Below are positions 36,004-48,381 of a DNA stretch of 64,000 bases, in pieces. The first letter of the stretch is position 1; the number at the start of each line of letters is the position of its first letter. The stretch is from Lineus longissimus (Eukaryota > Nemertea > Pilidiophora > Heteronemertea > Lineidae). Below the pieces are notes generated by a model. It had not been told where the DNA came from, did not search any database, and saw nothing but the letters and a program-made list of their open reading frames with translations. The stretch covers positions 5,649,501 through 5,713,500 of the forward strand of contig NC_088310.1 in assembly GCF_910592395.1 (NCBI RefSeq), given 5' to 3'. Made by a program: the position numbers and the translations under genes.

Positions 36004-37714
36004 CTACCATGCAGCAAGGTCACTAAAACCTGACTGAGATTGCTGTTCTTGTTTCGACGGACCGCCATTACTTATGATTTCGAGATAGATCTATAATATG
36101 TACAGTACAAAAAGGAATGAGTTCGAGGAGCCAATTTAAAGCTTTGGGGATCAAGATGCATCTGTATTTACCTTCGTATTCTATCTTTCCACTTTTATTC
36201 ACCCCAGCCTCCTTGCACATCTCATCAAACTCAGACTCCGACATCTTATCACCAATGTCAGTGAGAGACTTCTTCAGTTCGGTAACTTCCACATATCCCC
36301 TGTTATCTTTATCAAAATATCTGAAACAAGAAGAGTAATTGTATTTTTTCTTGGTCACTGTAATGTTGGTGTGTCAGATGTGCTGTTCTTCGTTTAGGGA
36401 CCAGAATGCTGGCAAACATTATCTCACGCTGCAGTTTAGGAAAAGGGGACGGGTATTCTGACATTACATGTTACTCCGAATTACCTCTCTTTCGTAGACT
36501 CTTTTTTTATAGGAAACATGCTTCAGAACAGGCTGTCAAGCAACATTACCTAAAAGCCTCTCTGAGGCTGTCCGTCAGCTCCGGGCGAGTTTTCTTCCGA
36601 TTGACCCATATCTCAAGGAAGGTATCAAAATTTACAGAACCATTATCTGAAAATCGGAGAAAGGAATACATTCAGTCATCGGCTCAACATTCTGGTAGTA
36701 GTAGTTTCTATTGACAAGACAAGATGACCTTATCAGATAAAAATTAGCGTCTACCAAATGACGATCATCATTATTTTGTTATTGTCCTCATTACTGTTCC
36801 AAAGAAATGGCTATAAAGTTTGCACCTGCTTTGATAATTCTCTGTGATAACGATGGATCAACTGTAAGCCTCGCGTGTTCATCAATACATGTCATCCGCA
36901 GATAGAAGCAATATCTGTCACGTTAATGATTTCATTTCAAATTCAACATGACCATAATCCATTTCTAATCATTATTTTCACGAGCAGATGTTACGGGAAC
37001 TTACAGGTAAAATGATGCAGTTGCTAGAACCTTGGCATCGTTGGAAATATTTGGATTGTAACCCTGGGGTTCATAAAGCTCGTGTAGAACATACATGTAT
37101 CTGATATACAGTATATCGAAAGTCCACAGTAATAACATTTGTAACTGCTCTGACAAGTATCATACGAATTATAGTACATGTATACGAACGTTGGGTGTTG
37201 ACTGTTTCTATGATGTCCTTTACTTCTTCATTTGTGGGGTTTTGCCCAAGAAATCGCATCAGTGTCGGTACCATGGGTGCCGGAAGATTATCTTCATCCC
37301 CCTTAACCAGTTGATCATAATGTTTCTTGATTTCTGAAATTACATGACTGTATGAATGTACATGACACTTCCGATTACTCTGCATCTTTGTTGGGTTGTT
37401 GAGCTCAAGTAATCATGGCAATCTTTGACAAGCTTCGATTGCTGATGAGGACATCATTCTGCATTTCACTTTCTGCACGGAAAAGGGTGCAAGAGACAGT
37501 TTAAGTTACTTTTTTCGTCAATAAGCACTTGGACGTGACAAGAAGATTGACTTCTCGCAAGAGCTTGAAAACAGTTACGGGTGTAACGGTTTTGAGTTTT
37601 TCCGTATCTGAGGTTTCCCCTCATTCTATGTTAGGTAACGCTGTAAGATACCAATACACCGGTACCGAGTTGCTGGTACTTACCGTCGATTTCAATCTGT
37701 GTCAGGAGATCGGC
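36004..37714 (-). CDS. Calmodulin-like EF-hand protein B (first codon exon not located)
   Basis: Five exons, from high to low coordinate: 37684-37714 (31 bp), 37190-37333 (144 bp), 36550-36646, 36172-36320 and 36004-36029 (TAG). With an initiator ATG in its own exon this makes exactly 149 aa, calmodulin's length. The 31-bp and 144-bp exons match the calmodulin gene structure, in which the first intron follows the ATG. The protein starts ADLLTQIEIDEIKKHYDQL and ends IEYEGFSDLAAW. EF1 is lost (KGDEDNLPAPM), EF2 is HNGSVNFDTFLE after VNTQ, EF3 is DKDNRGYVEVTE (closest to intact) and EF4 is GVNKSGKIEYEG (degenerate). It probably binds one Ca2+ at most, or acts as a constitutive adaptor. The 144-bp exon has a weak donor (C|gttcgt). 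Candidate ATG|gt first exons lie near 38058, 38270 and 38728. Confidence 0.85.
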
Positions 37715-39873
37715 CTGAAATGGGCAGGTTCATTCAGTTCTACATTTTGTGAGCTTTCGAAAAACCTTTAAAGGTTGTTTTGGTCGACACGGGCATACGC
37801 ATGCACCTCTTAGAGGTTTCTTTGTTGGCAGGGTTTTGCGTTATAAATTCTCGGACATCAAGCATATCAAGGCTGGATCTCTTCCGGACAAGTGACATAC
37901 CACCAGATAACTACATACCTACCTTCTTTGAAGCTGTCATGTCTCTTGTCCACAGAGAGACACACTCTGGCACCAGCTGCGTGACCCACAACACACAAGG
38001 CCTAGCTGTTACTGTTACAGTCCACTTCATACAATTACAATGATATTGATTTACCATAGACTCGTTGTTGATATAAAACAGTGAATCAAATGTTGTGTTT
38101 GCAGAGGCTTTGGGCAACTGTTGCAGGAAATGCTTCATGTTTGATTAGTGGTTTTGGGCGAATTTCGGTTGGTCATTTAGGCTGTAGACTCAACTGATTG
38201 GAGAATGCAATATCGTTATGATATAACCGCTACATATTCGTTGAGTTTGGTATTATGGGTCCTCTCACCATCACACAGTAACTCTATAGGAGCCAATTTG
38301 AATAGCAGTAACCGAAATGATGAGGTTTAAAACTTAACCAGAGTTTGGCCAAATATGAAAAATCACTCTTTTGAACCTAAGTGACCACTGACCACTTTGG
38401 AACGAATTTAGTTTTTTTCTCAGGAAGATTCATCACACCGATTCTTTTCACTACGTGTATTAAGTATTTAGCCTATTGGTCTAGTTTCTCTAAATATTTG
38501 GTTGTTATTGCAAAAAGAATATTTATTGACGATCGAGAGGCTCTTCATCATCCGCCCAGCCTACTCTACGATTTCGTCATTCGTCATAAGGTATGACCAT
38601 TTGCTATGATAATGGAACGATGTGAACTTAACAAGATGGATGAGAACATCAAACATAATTAGATAATCCTTCAGCAGAAGTCAATGTTGATAGTAAAAAC
38701 ATAATAATAATCCATATATACATTACCATTTTGTTCCACGCAAGTTGCATCAAACGTAAAATCCGTTTTCACCATGTGTTGTTCGAAATGAAACTGTAAC
38801 TTGATACTTGGTCCGACTTGAATCCTTGTAACACATGGTGTTTCTAAGCAATGTAACACATCTCCCATAAATCCAATCATGCACATGTCACTCCAGTGGA
38901 TACTCGAGTATGCGTGAATATTAAACACAGCCACTATATATATTGCATGATACATGGACCATAGGCAAATTAATTGATGAAACATTAATTAATTGATTAA
39001 TTGCCTCTCTCATATGTATGAAGAAATCTGGGTGACAGAGGGCACACTGTGATTTATGATATCCATAGATCGTCCTTTTAGCATACACAACGAGTTCAAA
39101 TAGTCATTCAACGCTCCTCCATCCAGTAAGGGCTGTTACTTCTCAATTGCAAGTTGCTTCTCAATGGCAATTGAAATATTGAACATAGAATTTGAGCTAC
39201 ATGTACTAACTTCAAGAGATGGAATTCGAAGAATTTGAAGAAATATTTCCAACGTGGCAATAATACGGAGTTGGCACGGTACAGATGTGTACAGTACAGT
39301 TATGGAAAATGTTATCACTATAAAACCCTTTCTCAAAAATGTATAAAATTTATTCAAAATATAAATTACAACATACATGTTTGTCAATGAGATCAACAAC
39401 ATATCTTTAATGTTTTAAACATAAACACAGTTGTACCCTGTTGTTCCGCTTGATAAGTTTTGTAAACAACGCACGATTTTATCTCCTCAAATTACTAAGT
39501 CTGGTACCCGCTCCCGTGTCCTCATGTTCATATTTTCAACGCTTTGAAACAGACGAGACATCGATCCGAATGTTGGTAATATTAAGTTTGGGTCAAAGAT
39601 CTATATTGGTAAGTATCAATATCTTGCACCAATCTTCGAAAGAAATTATGGTGTGAACGTTTTCATAACTGTTTTTGCTATCGATCAGCGACGACCGTCA
39701 GTGCGTGTTCCGATGAGAAACGACTATTCCTTGGGCAAGACCTGTCATCAGCCTAGGATTATCAGCATACAAGGACAAGGAGAGTACCAGTCCAGCTTCG
39801 AAACTCAAATAAACCTTTTAGAAATCGTTTGCTATGGGAAGAACATTGGTAAAGTCAGATGTCCATCCCGTGA
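37715..39873. other. Gap between calmodulin-like genes B and A
   Basis: No further EF-hand exon is seen. The region should contain the one-codon first exon and promoter of gene B and the 3' UTR of gene A. Several ATG followed at once by a gt donor occur on the minus strand (near 38058, 38270 and 38728), and I cannot choose among them. Confidence 0.35.
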
Positions 39874-42277
39874 TCACGTAAATAGCGTATCTCCCTCGTT
39901 CAGAACCATCTTCTTTACCAAACCTGCAATGGAACATAAAACTTAAATTATTGGTCGAGGAAGGTCAGACTAACTGGCGTCGGCACATTATTAAGTTTGT
40001 TCTGCAAGAGTATGGTTTTGGTGCTCAGGTCTAGGTACAGTTGTAATATGATACCGAAGGTGAAGCACGTGTGTCATCTTTGACTGAAAATGCACGTCCA
40101 ACTTACTCTCATAGCTGATCATGCCATCCCCATCAATCTGACAATCCGCTAGCATCTTATCGACGTCCTCGTCCGTCACCTTCTCGCCCGTGCTCGTCAT
40201 CATGTGCCTGATCTCCGCCGCGCTGATTAAACCATCGCTGTTGTAATCAAAACAAGACAGGGCACCTCTGAGTTCGATGTCTTCGTTCTCATTTAGCGGA
40301 GTGGTCTTGACTACTGTCAGGAACTCGATGAAGTCTATCGTTCCACTTGCTGAAAAATTGAGAGGTAGGCTACCAAGTTAGGCGATAGCATACACTCTTA
40401 GAAATAAAGGTTTTTGAGCTTTTGAAAAAATCTTGAGTTTTTCGTTTAGCTGAAAAACCTCTTCGTGATGCATATTTGTGTTGGCTGAAAATCATTCAAG
40501 GTTTCTAAGGAGCTCAAAATCTAGTAGTGTTCCATTGAAGCCTCCCTCGATGTTCATGAATTTGATATGTTTCGCACGTTCTCGATACCTACCGTCGGCG
40601 TCGACCTCCAAAACAATCTGGTCCAACTCCGACTCCGTGGGTTTCCATCCCAGCGTGCGGAGGACGGTGCCAAGATCCCCGGTCGTGATGTTGCCATTAC
40701 CATCTTTGTCGAATAACTCGAACGCCTCTTTGTATACTGAAATTAAACAGCGGTTTTGTTGGACATTGTTTGGAAAAAATCCAAAATTCCCTGAGCAGTC
40801 CCTTTATAGATACCGCTTCCAAGAAACTTTCAGGAGAAACACGAGACATCCATTTACAGTTATGCCACTTCCAAGAAGATATATTCTTTTATACTTACTG
40901 GCCATTTTTTCTGGTGCCATGGAATCGTCATCATAGTCGAATAACTCTTCCTCCTGAAAAAAAGAAGATATGCTAGTCTGGTAAAAGGGCATGAAAGGCG
41001 GTACTATGTATCCAAGCATACATGTAAGTTGATATCCCAAAGCCTAACAATGCCAACGTACAAATTTTAATCACAGGCATGGCTTAGTAGCATGGCTTAA
41101 ACGGAGTTAGGCCTACGACCGGGTCAGCTCTAATGATAGTTACAGAAGGCCAAGCAGTGGAAGCTGCAGGTAAGTACATCGAATGGGTGCATAGGCAGGT
41201 CGTAGAATAATTTTGCATGTTTACTGATGGATTCAACACTGTCGCCGGCAGAACGTGTAAGGATACTCAGTGCTGGGCCTTCATGTATTCCTCCTTTTAC
41301 ACGGAACTATATCTTGAGGCCGACGATATGAATGACACGGTGTCGATCATGGTTATATCTGCATGGAATCATCTTGATTTATGTTCATAATGGCTACAAT
41401 GATGTCCAGCTATGCTATTGTCGGATGGGTTATCTCCAGCACAAAGTAGGGTTTCTCCTACCACAATAACCCCATGTCAGCTGCATAGAAGTAAAGGATT
41501 GATCAGATGTATACCTGATAATCTGGCGTGCTTGGCTAAGCCGAGTAAAGCTTTGGGAGTTAGGACTTTGTTGTCATTGTGTCAATGGTAATCTGCGTGA
41601 CATTTTAGACGCTTCTTCAATGTGACAAGTAAGAGATAAGGTGTAGGTAGAAATACTATGCAAATCACCAACGAAGTTTTTATGGGTATGTACCAACATG
41701 GGTAACCTAATACTCTACATCTGTTTCTATTTATCAGAGTTGAAGTCACAGAAAACAATAGAAAAAAAATCAATATGTGACTATTTTGATAGGTAAACAA
41801 GAAAGATAGAAAGATATCAAGAATTTTGAAAATAGTACTGAACATTAGTTTTACCTTCGTTGTAGTTAAAGCGCTTATAATGATGAAGGAGTTCGTCCTT
41901 ATCAAGAAGAATCTTGTTTCAATCGAAATTCATCCTTATCAAGAAAAAGCTCATTCTAATCAAGAAGAAGCTTATTTTGATCAAGAAGAAGCTCATTCAG
42001 AAAGAACCCATTGAATTATGATCAATAAAAGCTCATCATAGTCAAGAAGAAGCTCATAACTTATTGTCAACATTGATAAAAAGCTCGTTATAACCGAAAA
42101 AAGGTCATTTTGATCAAAACGATGCTCACGTCTTTCTAAGAACAGGGAGAGCGCATGATGTGTCCAAAGCCTTTTTAGTTAAACACACGAATTAAAAATT
42201 CTTGTCACATTATAGTAACATTGATATTCTGACATGTACTCTTCACATCTGAATAAAAACATACTTACCATTATCAT
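39874..42277 (-). CDS. Calmodulin-like EF-hand protein A, 166 aa
   Basis: Five exons, from high to low coordinate: 42269-42277 (encoding MIM, then gtaagt), 40899-40953, 40593-40736 (144 bp, the calmodulin exon size), 40107-40349 and 39874-39923 (TGA). They close in phase to 166 aa. A short acidic N-terminal extension ([18 protein letters not shown]) replaces the calmodulin start. Four EF-hands follow: EF1 [12 protein letters not shown] (Asp at position 12), EF2 [12 protein letters not shown] (good), EF3 [12 protein letters not shown] (good) and EF4 [12 protein letters not shown] (positions 1 and 12 altered). The last intron falls after SYE, the calmodulin position. It probably binds two to three Ca2+ ions and acts as a soluble sensor. 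It is in tandem with gene B and head-to-head with gene C, 0.9 kb away. Intron 1 contains a short tandem repeat. Confidence 0.87.
41885..42130. repeat. Degenerate tandem repeat of about 21-24 bp in intron 1 of calmodulin-like gene A
   Basis: Units of the type tcaagaagaagctcattttg recur about ten times with substitutions and small indels. The plus-strand reading gives repeated QEEAH/QEKAH-like residues, but the frame breaks, so coding is not supported. Confidence 0.65.
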
Positions 42278-43204
42278 CCCTTAAACTTTGCCCTCAAATT
42301 TACACGAAGCAGTCACTTCTTAATCGATGTGATCTCTTCTAATATATGACCAATTTATTTGCAATTTAAGCTCCATAATAAGTAGGCCTTTGTGCGTGAG
42401 TTTCTAAAGGGACAGTAGAGAGATACAAAGAAAACACAAAGTCAATCATAGGCCTAAGGAATCAGTGGCTCACTCTGACGAAGTTTCCAGTAATCTTCCA
42501 AAGGTCTTTCTCAGTGGTACATCGTGAGGTACATCGTACTAGACGTTACAGGTTGGAATATTGCAGGAAATCTGAACCAAAAATAAACACTAGGGCCAAA
42601 TTCATAAAGGGCGTTTAGCTTAAAACAGCATTTAACTACTGAATAGACATATTCAGGTCCTTCATGTAAATCTTCACAGAATATGAATAGGCCCTGAAAC
42701 TGATCAGGGAGAAGTTACACACGTCTAACCCTTAATCGCCCTTTATGAACTTACACCGTTGTCGGCGTTCCGTTATGACTTTTAGTTACAGTGAGTTCTT
42801 GTGATTGCCATTCTAAAGTATTAAGTTCCGCTATACATACACCAACAGAGGGAGAAGACCCCACAATAAATGCGCCTGAAACCAAACTAGATTTACCGTT
42901 ACACTTTCATATTTGCCTTCATTGAATGAATTAGAACAAAGTTTTTAAAAGGTGTGTACGAAAATGTAAGCTTTTGATAAGCTCGTAACACACTGATATT
43001 GTTAATGTCTTTGCTCATGGAGTTTACAGTGTAACCATTACGGCCAATATCAATAATGAAGACGGTTTCGGTTGACCTATTAAGATATAATGTACAGTAT
43101 GATCACTTAATGGAAAAGGATCACAATTAGTTGAACGTTGATATCTGTTCAACAGAAATCTCTTAAAATACGTATACGTTGGCGGCGAGTGATCAGCTGA
43201 AATC
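42278..43204. other. Shared upstream region of calmodulin-like genes A and C
   Basis: About 0.93 kb separates the head-to-head genes A and C. It contains a short MITE-like element at 42598-42752 and no supported exon. Confidence 0.4.
42598..42752. mobile_element. Short MITE-like element with TTCATAAAGGGCG inverted ends
   Basis: aattcataaagggcgtttag at the left end faces cgccctttatgaactta at the right end, about 155 bases apart. The central part includes further short pairing. No coding capacity and no clear target-site duplication are seen. Confidence 0.55.
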
Positions 43205-46200
43205 ATGGTAAGTCTTGCCACAATGTAATTTACATTTTCTATCAAGATTTCTTCAGTTGTACTGGCCGGATACTACAATGAAAAGCAACCAAGCCGTCGG
43301 AAGCAATATACCTTCGTGCACTGGGTGCTGCCATGTCGGTCGTATCACGGAATCTATCGTTCTATTCTTCATTGTAGCAGTGTTCTTCTTCATCCTGCCG
43401 TTGTTCTTCTTGATCTTATGAGCACTCTTTTTAATCGTAAATGACTGATGTTCTTCTCGATTATACTGGGGTTCTTTTTAATATTTTCGGTGTTTTCCCG
43501 CTCTTATCGAGATTTCGTTCTTCTAATGACCATTGCGACGCACCATCACTGTATTCGAACAGTCTTTCAAATGAATTATTTATTTGAAAGACTCGTGTTA
43601 CCAGATTCGACAACGAGACTTACTGTATATAAATGTATGTGTATCGAAGGCGATAGATGGCATGGTTGGTATATAGGCCACTAATTTATCATTTTACCCT
43701 CGTTCAATATCTCCTTTGGGCTGTTGGTGAACCTATCCAAAAGAAAGATCCCACCCGGAATATTTTAAGTGATTATTTTCGGACAACTATCAATCAATAA
43801 CGCTTAGAGGTTCGTCATTAAGTCTTGAGGATTTCTTTTTTTTAACCACTGACATAAAGCAATTTAAATATAACACGATTACTCTCTCAGTATTAATAAA
43901 TGTCATCAATGGAACGATAAAAATGCATTTCATCACTCTAAAGATATCCCAAGGCATTATTCAAAATATAATTACAGAAAAATATAGCGAAAAATAAATC
44001 TCGTGGGCCTCTATATCGGAGTGTTTGTCCTAGCGTGCTAATGTTTACGACCGTGCCTAATTTTGTTGATAGTTCTTTTCATTCAGTGTTTTTGGTTCGC
44101 AACCCAATTTACCAACTTAATGGAAGAATGCACCAGCAAATTGTGTTGTGTTGGGGTCGGCCGTTCTTAGCATACATATTGGACAAAACGGTGAGAACTA
44201 TTCACGAGCGTTCATGTTAACCGTAGATATGACAGTAGCATACAGGAGATCACCGATTCTCTGCCAAATGTTTATATGTGCCGCTATAAAAGAGTGACTG
44301 CTCAAAAGAGAATGTCCTCATCAATGCAATAAAGTCTGCTTTCTTTTGGCCTATAAATATTTTCAATGGAACATTAAATCGGACGTCAGATATTCACTAT
44401 ACACGGAGGAGTCGTCCAGGGCCTGGAATATCAATCCAAATCTTGGGAAAATGTAACATGAGCGCTTCGGATTAACGCAAGGCGGGAACCTTTCTTACCT
44501 CAACAGATTCATTGGAAATTTTATCACCATCTACCTCAGCCTTCCGCTTAAGGTTGTTCTATTCACAAAACCACTCTGTCTCCTAAAAGTGCTTTAAGCT
44601 GCTATAATATACAGCCAAAACGATGATGCGAATGACACAAATCTATGGACATGCCGGTGACAGATCGACAGAAAAAGAAATAAGTTTCAAAAAGACTAAC
44701 GAAATGAAGCACGTTTGTTTAGTGTCTTACTTGAGAGCATCGAACATGACCAAAGACCAGTACGAAAGTGAGTAGAAATTATTTGACTTCAAGTGTTGTT
44801 TCATTGAATTCGATTTTTGCAGGGTTTGAAGTTAACTGACGAGCAGAATGCAAGTAAGTGTAATTATGTAATTATTGTTGATGCCTTAGCAGCCCCAACA
44901 TAGATATGAAGCACATAATGTAACAGCCATGATAGAGCTACATGTAGGTGTTAATTAGAGTCATACGTTCTTGATTCCTTCCCTGTCCCCGAACCTCAAC
45001 CAACGAGAGTTCCTGTGTTTTGAAGCAATTAAGAAGAGCAGGATATCTTTATCTTTGAAACTGTCCATCTAAAAGTGGCGAAATAGTCATGGATAATCAT
45101 CGAATACGACCAAAATTACATGAACATGATATAATTCTGTTTGCAGAACTCCGAGAAGTGTTCGCCCTGTTTGACAAAGAGGGCAATGGTTGTGTCGAAG
45201 CTAAAGATCTGGGTGCAGTATTCAGGGAGATGGGTCAGAATCCCTCCGAGGGTGCCTTGGCCGAGATGTTGAAGGAGGCTGGAATAAGTGGTAAGTGATT
45301 CCGCTCCTCCAAAATGCTAGCTTGACGCGAATAAGCAAATTGAAGTAATTAAAGGTGTTGTTTCGTCGAGAGGACTGATGCTTTGATGGATGGACTGACC
45401 ATTATCAGTAAAATGCCACCATCTTTTCTCTTGCAGAATCAGGCGAAGTTGAATTCCCAACGTGCTGTGAGATGTTACAGGAGCACACGAAAGAACAGGA
45501 ACAACAGCTGGAAGACATGAGACAGGCGTTCAGGCAACTGTTTGATAAGGAAAACACGGGGTTGGTAGTATTGCTGGCAGTATATTGATCGTCCCAATTT
45601 CATGTACCTCTCCTCGCCGTAATCAGATGACAGGATAACTCCCGTCTATGCCCGTCTCTTTACTGTCCGTCATCTGAAGGAATCCCTCAATTCTGCAGCG
45701 AGAGTGCTCCGGTCCAGCACCGTTTACATCTTGAATAAACCTATTAGGTCCCACATCAATGGGTATCACGATTGGTCAACGCCAAAGGAACCATCAGAAG
45801 CCGATTGCCCAGTGACCTAGTCAGTTTTATTTCAATGTTCGGCTTTTATTCATTACCGCTGCATTTCATATTTGGTAGGGCGGTGAGAGCATCAGAACTT
45901 CACGCCACATTGACCTGCATGGGTGAGAAGATATCAAATGGAGAGCTAGACGAGTTGATACAGCTCGCTGAGAAAGACGAAACAGGCTTGATTCTCATAG
46001 AATGTAAGTATCACAAACTTCTCGTGCAAACATTTCAATGAAATAGACCAATGGCCATTGCACGACGACGACGACGGTGTCGAGTAAGAGAAAGTGCTAC
46101 AAGCCCACTGCGACCAATGGGGTATTCATATGGAAGGAAAGAATAGTCCATTGACCATTTTCTTTGTTATTCAGGGTGGCAATTAGAATCGGCTCAAATA

Positions 46201-46481
46201 GAAAAATATCCATCCTCAATGAGGTTTTAATTCAGCCGTGTTGGTATGTGCACTTGCTTCCCCTATACACAACAAATGACACAGTCAAGGGACGCATCCG
46301 GCCTCTGAAGGCTAAATACAACTGCACTACTGGCCACAGTGAAACTGATATGCAATGAAAGCCGAGGCCGGGAAAACCTCAGCCAAGCCAATCTATATGT
46401 AAATCTAGAGAATTAATTCTGATGCTGAATTTTAATTTTTTTTCAGCATTCATTGATATCATGATAGCCAAACCTACGTAG
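43205..46481 (+). CDS. Calmodulin-like EF-hand protein C, 153 aa
   Basis: Exons: 44823-44853 (31 bp), 45147-45290 (144 bp), 45437-45560, 45879-46003 and 46447-46481 (TAG). All are in phase. The 31- and 144-bp sizes and the last intron after LIE match calmodulin genes, where the first intron follows the ATG. The ATG at 43205-43207 followed by gtaagt is therefore the favoured first exon, though unproven; a TATA-free alternative is the ATG at 45089, reading straight into the 144-bp exon. The protein begins [22 protein letters not shown]1 is [14 protein letters not shown]2 is degenerate ([10 protein letters not shown]), EF3 DKENTGAVRASE is intact and EF4 [12 protein letters not shown] lacks the final Glu. 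A Gln/Glu-rich linker ([15 protein letters not shown]) joins the lobes. A soluble Ca2+ sensor is inferred. Confidence 0.85.
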
Positions 46482-48381
46482 CCAGTGAAAGGAGATGTTC
46501 CATTTTGCATGCAGGAGGCAGAACTTCACGTTTGCTGCAAACGCAAAACGAAGTTCAATCTTACCACCTCAGAAGTGACCATCAAGCATCAAACCCACTA
46601 CCAAAAACATATGATAACAAAGACTACTATCATCCATCAGTTCCACATATCACAGTTGTCATACTATTTCATGATCATGTGATATTCTGTTACAAAAAAA
46701 TTACGGGTGCTGTCAACAGCCAACATAAGGGAGAGGCTATACGTACGCGTTTAAATCTGTGATAAATTTGTTTGTAAATATTAAATAAAACCTACTGGTA
46801 CTTGAAATTAGAGCGTTGTCTTGGTTCTGTTCCTGACGAATGTGACGTTGCCTTTCGTGCGTTTTCTTACCGTCAGCAAATGCCAATTCACCCCCCCCCC
46901 CCCCCCCCCCCCGACTCATCTGCAAATGCTACGTCTACTCGGGCCTCATTATACATGTAATTCTATGTGCTTTCGTTTGGTTATAGTTAATTCGATTTGA
47001 TGAAACCGCCAGATCGAGTGATATAAGGCCAAAGCAAGTACATGTATGGGAAGACGTTGATATTATTTCCCGCCATGATTTGAAATAACGCCATCTGTCG
47101 GCCTGGTGGAATACCAGCTGGCTATCGAAATTCAGCGTGTGGAGTGGAAATCAGAACACGCGTTTTTATTACATGGATCAGAGCCAGGCATAATCGACAA
47201 GCCCATCGTGACCTCATATTGAGGAGGTTTTGTGATCATAAATAGTATCACAGTGACCCCAAGGACCCTATCCCAATATAATCCCCCTCACGACGTATTG
47301 GCGGCTTGGCTAACTTAGATATAAAAATTGATTTCCGTATGCAGTGATTGTGCCAAAGCACTAATGATAGTATATGCCTTATATGAAACGGCCTACGTCG
47401 ATGCATTTTCTTAGCCAAGAATTCATCATCTCGATAGGCCTACATACTGACACAAAAGCCTCAATAGATTTTCTCGTCAGTTGGAAACAAGGCTGACTGA
47501 CGTTTACCAGCAGCCTCGCTTTCAAAATGGCCTACATTAACCTCGACTCCTTCTGAACAACTATCAAAATTCCTATCTTCCGTGCACAGCATTATTGATT
47601 GCGTTGGGAGAGGTTGGCTGGAAAGCTGAACGTGTCCAGGCAGATCTCGATCTGACGTCATTTGTTGGCAAGGGAATCCCGATCGTGGAGGGCTTGCCCG
47701 TTCTTGTTCTCGTCTGCTATTGATTTTCTCCTGTATAAAAGCGCTGTTTTCTGACTGGTCTGACAGAATTGAATGATACGCTGAACTAGTCGTTTGTTGA
47801 ACGCTACCAACAGACAACGCCAGAATATTTGCTTGGTGCTATCCGTATATGAGATACTATCACTGTATCAGGATAGAAGTCAACTGAATCATCGGGATCA
47901 AGCCAGCTGCTCCACTGAAGAGGTATTACAAGCTTCTCTGTTTAGAGCATGTTATGACTGCATTCTCTGTCGAGAGGGGCCAACTTAATTACCAATGTCT
48001 AAACTCTTAAAGAAAATATTCAAAGTATCACGTACAAAGTATACTACATTATTATCCTGTTTCGAACTGCCTCTACGAACACAGTGAGAGAAATCGAGTT
48101 GCCAATTTAAATCGACGGTGTCGGCGCTTCGGTGATCGGTGAATTGGTTCACCCAGCAAATGTGAATGCCATCGATTTGTGTTGTCTATATTTGCCATTC
48201 ATCAGTGTTCATCTTTTGGAGAGATTACCGGAAGATGGAATGGACCAATGCTTGTGGTCGTAGCCGCATGCTTACCATCTAAAACGAATGTCATACATGT
48301 ATAAACATTTATAGTTTAATCAAAATGCTATTTGATTAAGATCTCATTCTTTGCAATGTTTCTTTTCAGGTAAACTCTATC
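46482..48381. other. Intergenic gap before the VWA gene, with a poly-C tract
   Basis: No exon is supported. The minus-strand frame at 47461-47817 starts only with TTG and has no domain. An acceptor (tcttttcag at about 48361-48369) just before the VWA start suggests an untranslated first exon in this gap. Confidence 0.4.
46891..46912. repeat. Poly-C tract of about 22 bases
   Basis: This is an uninterrupted run of cytosines. The length may be unreliable in assembly. Confidence 0.8.

Noticed and set aside
47461-47817. 118-codon minus-strand frame upstream of the VWA gene
   Set aside because: It starts with TTG, has low-complexity composition and no splice or domain support.
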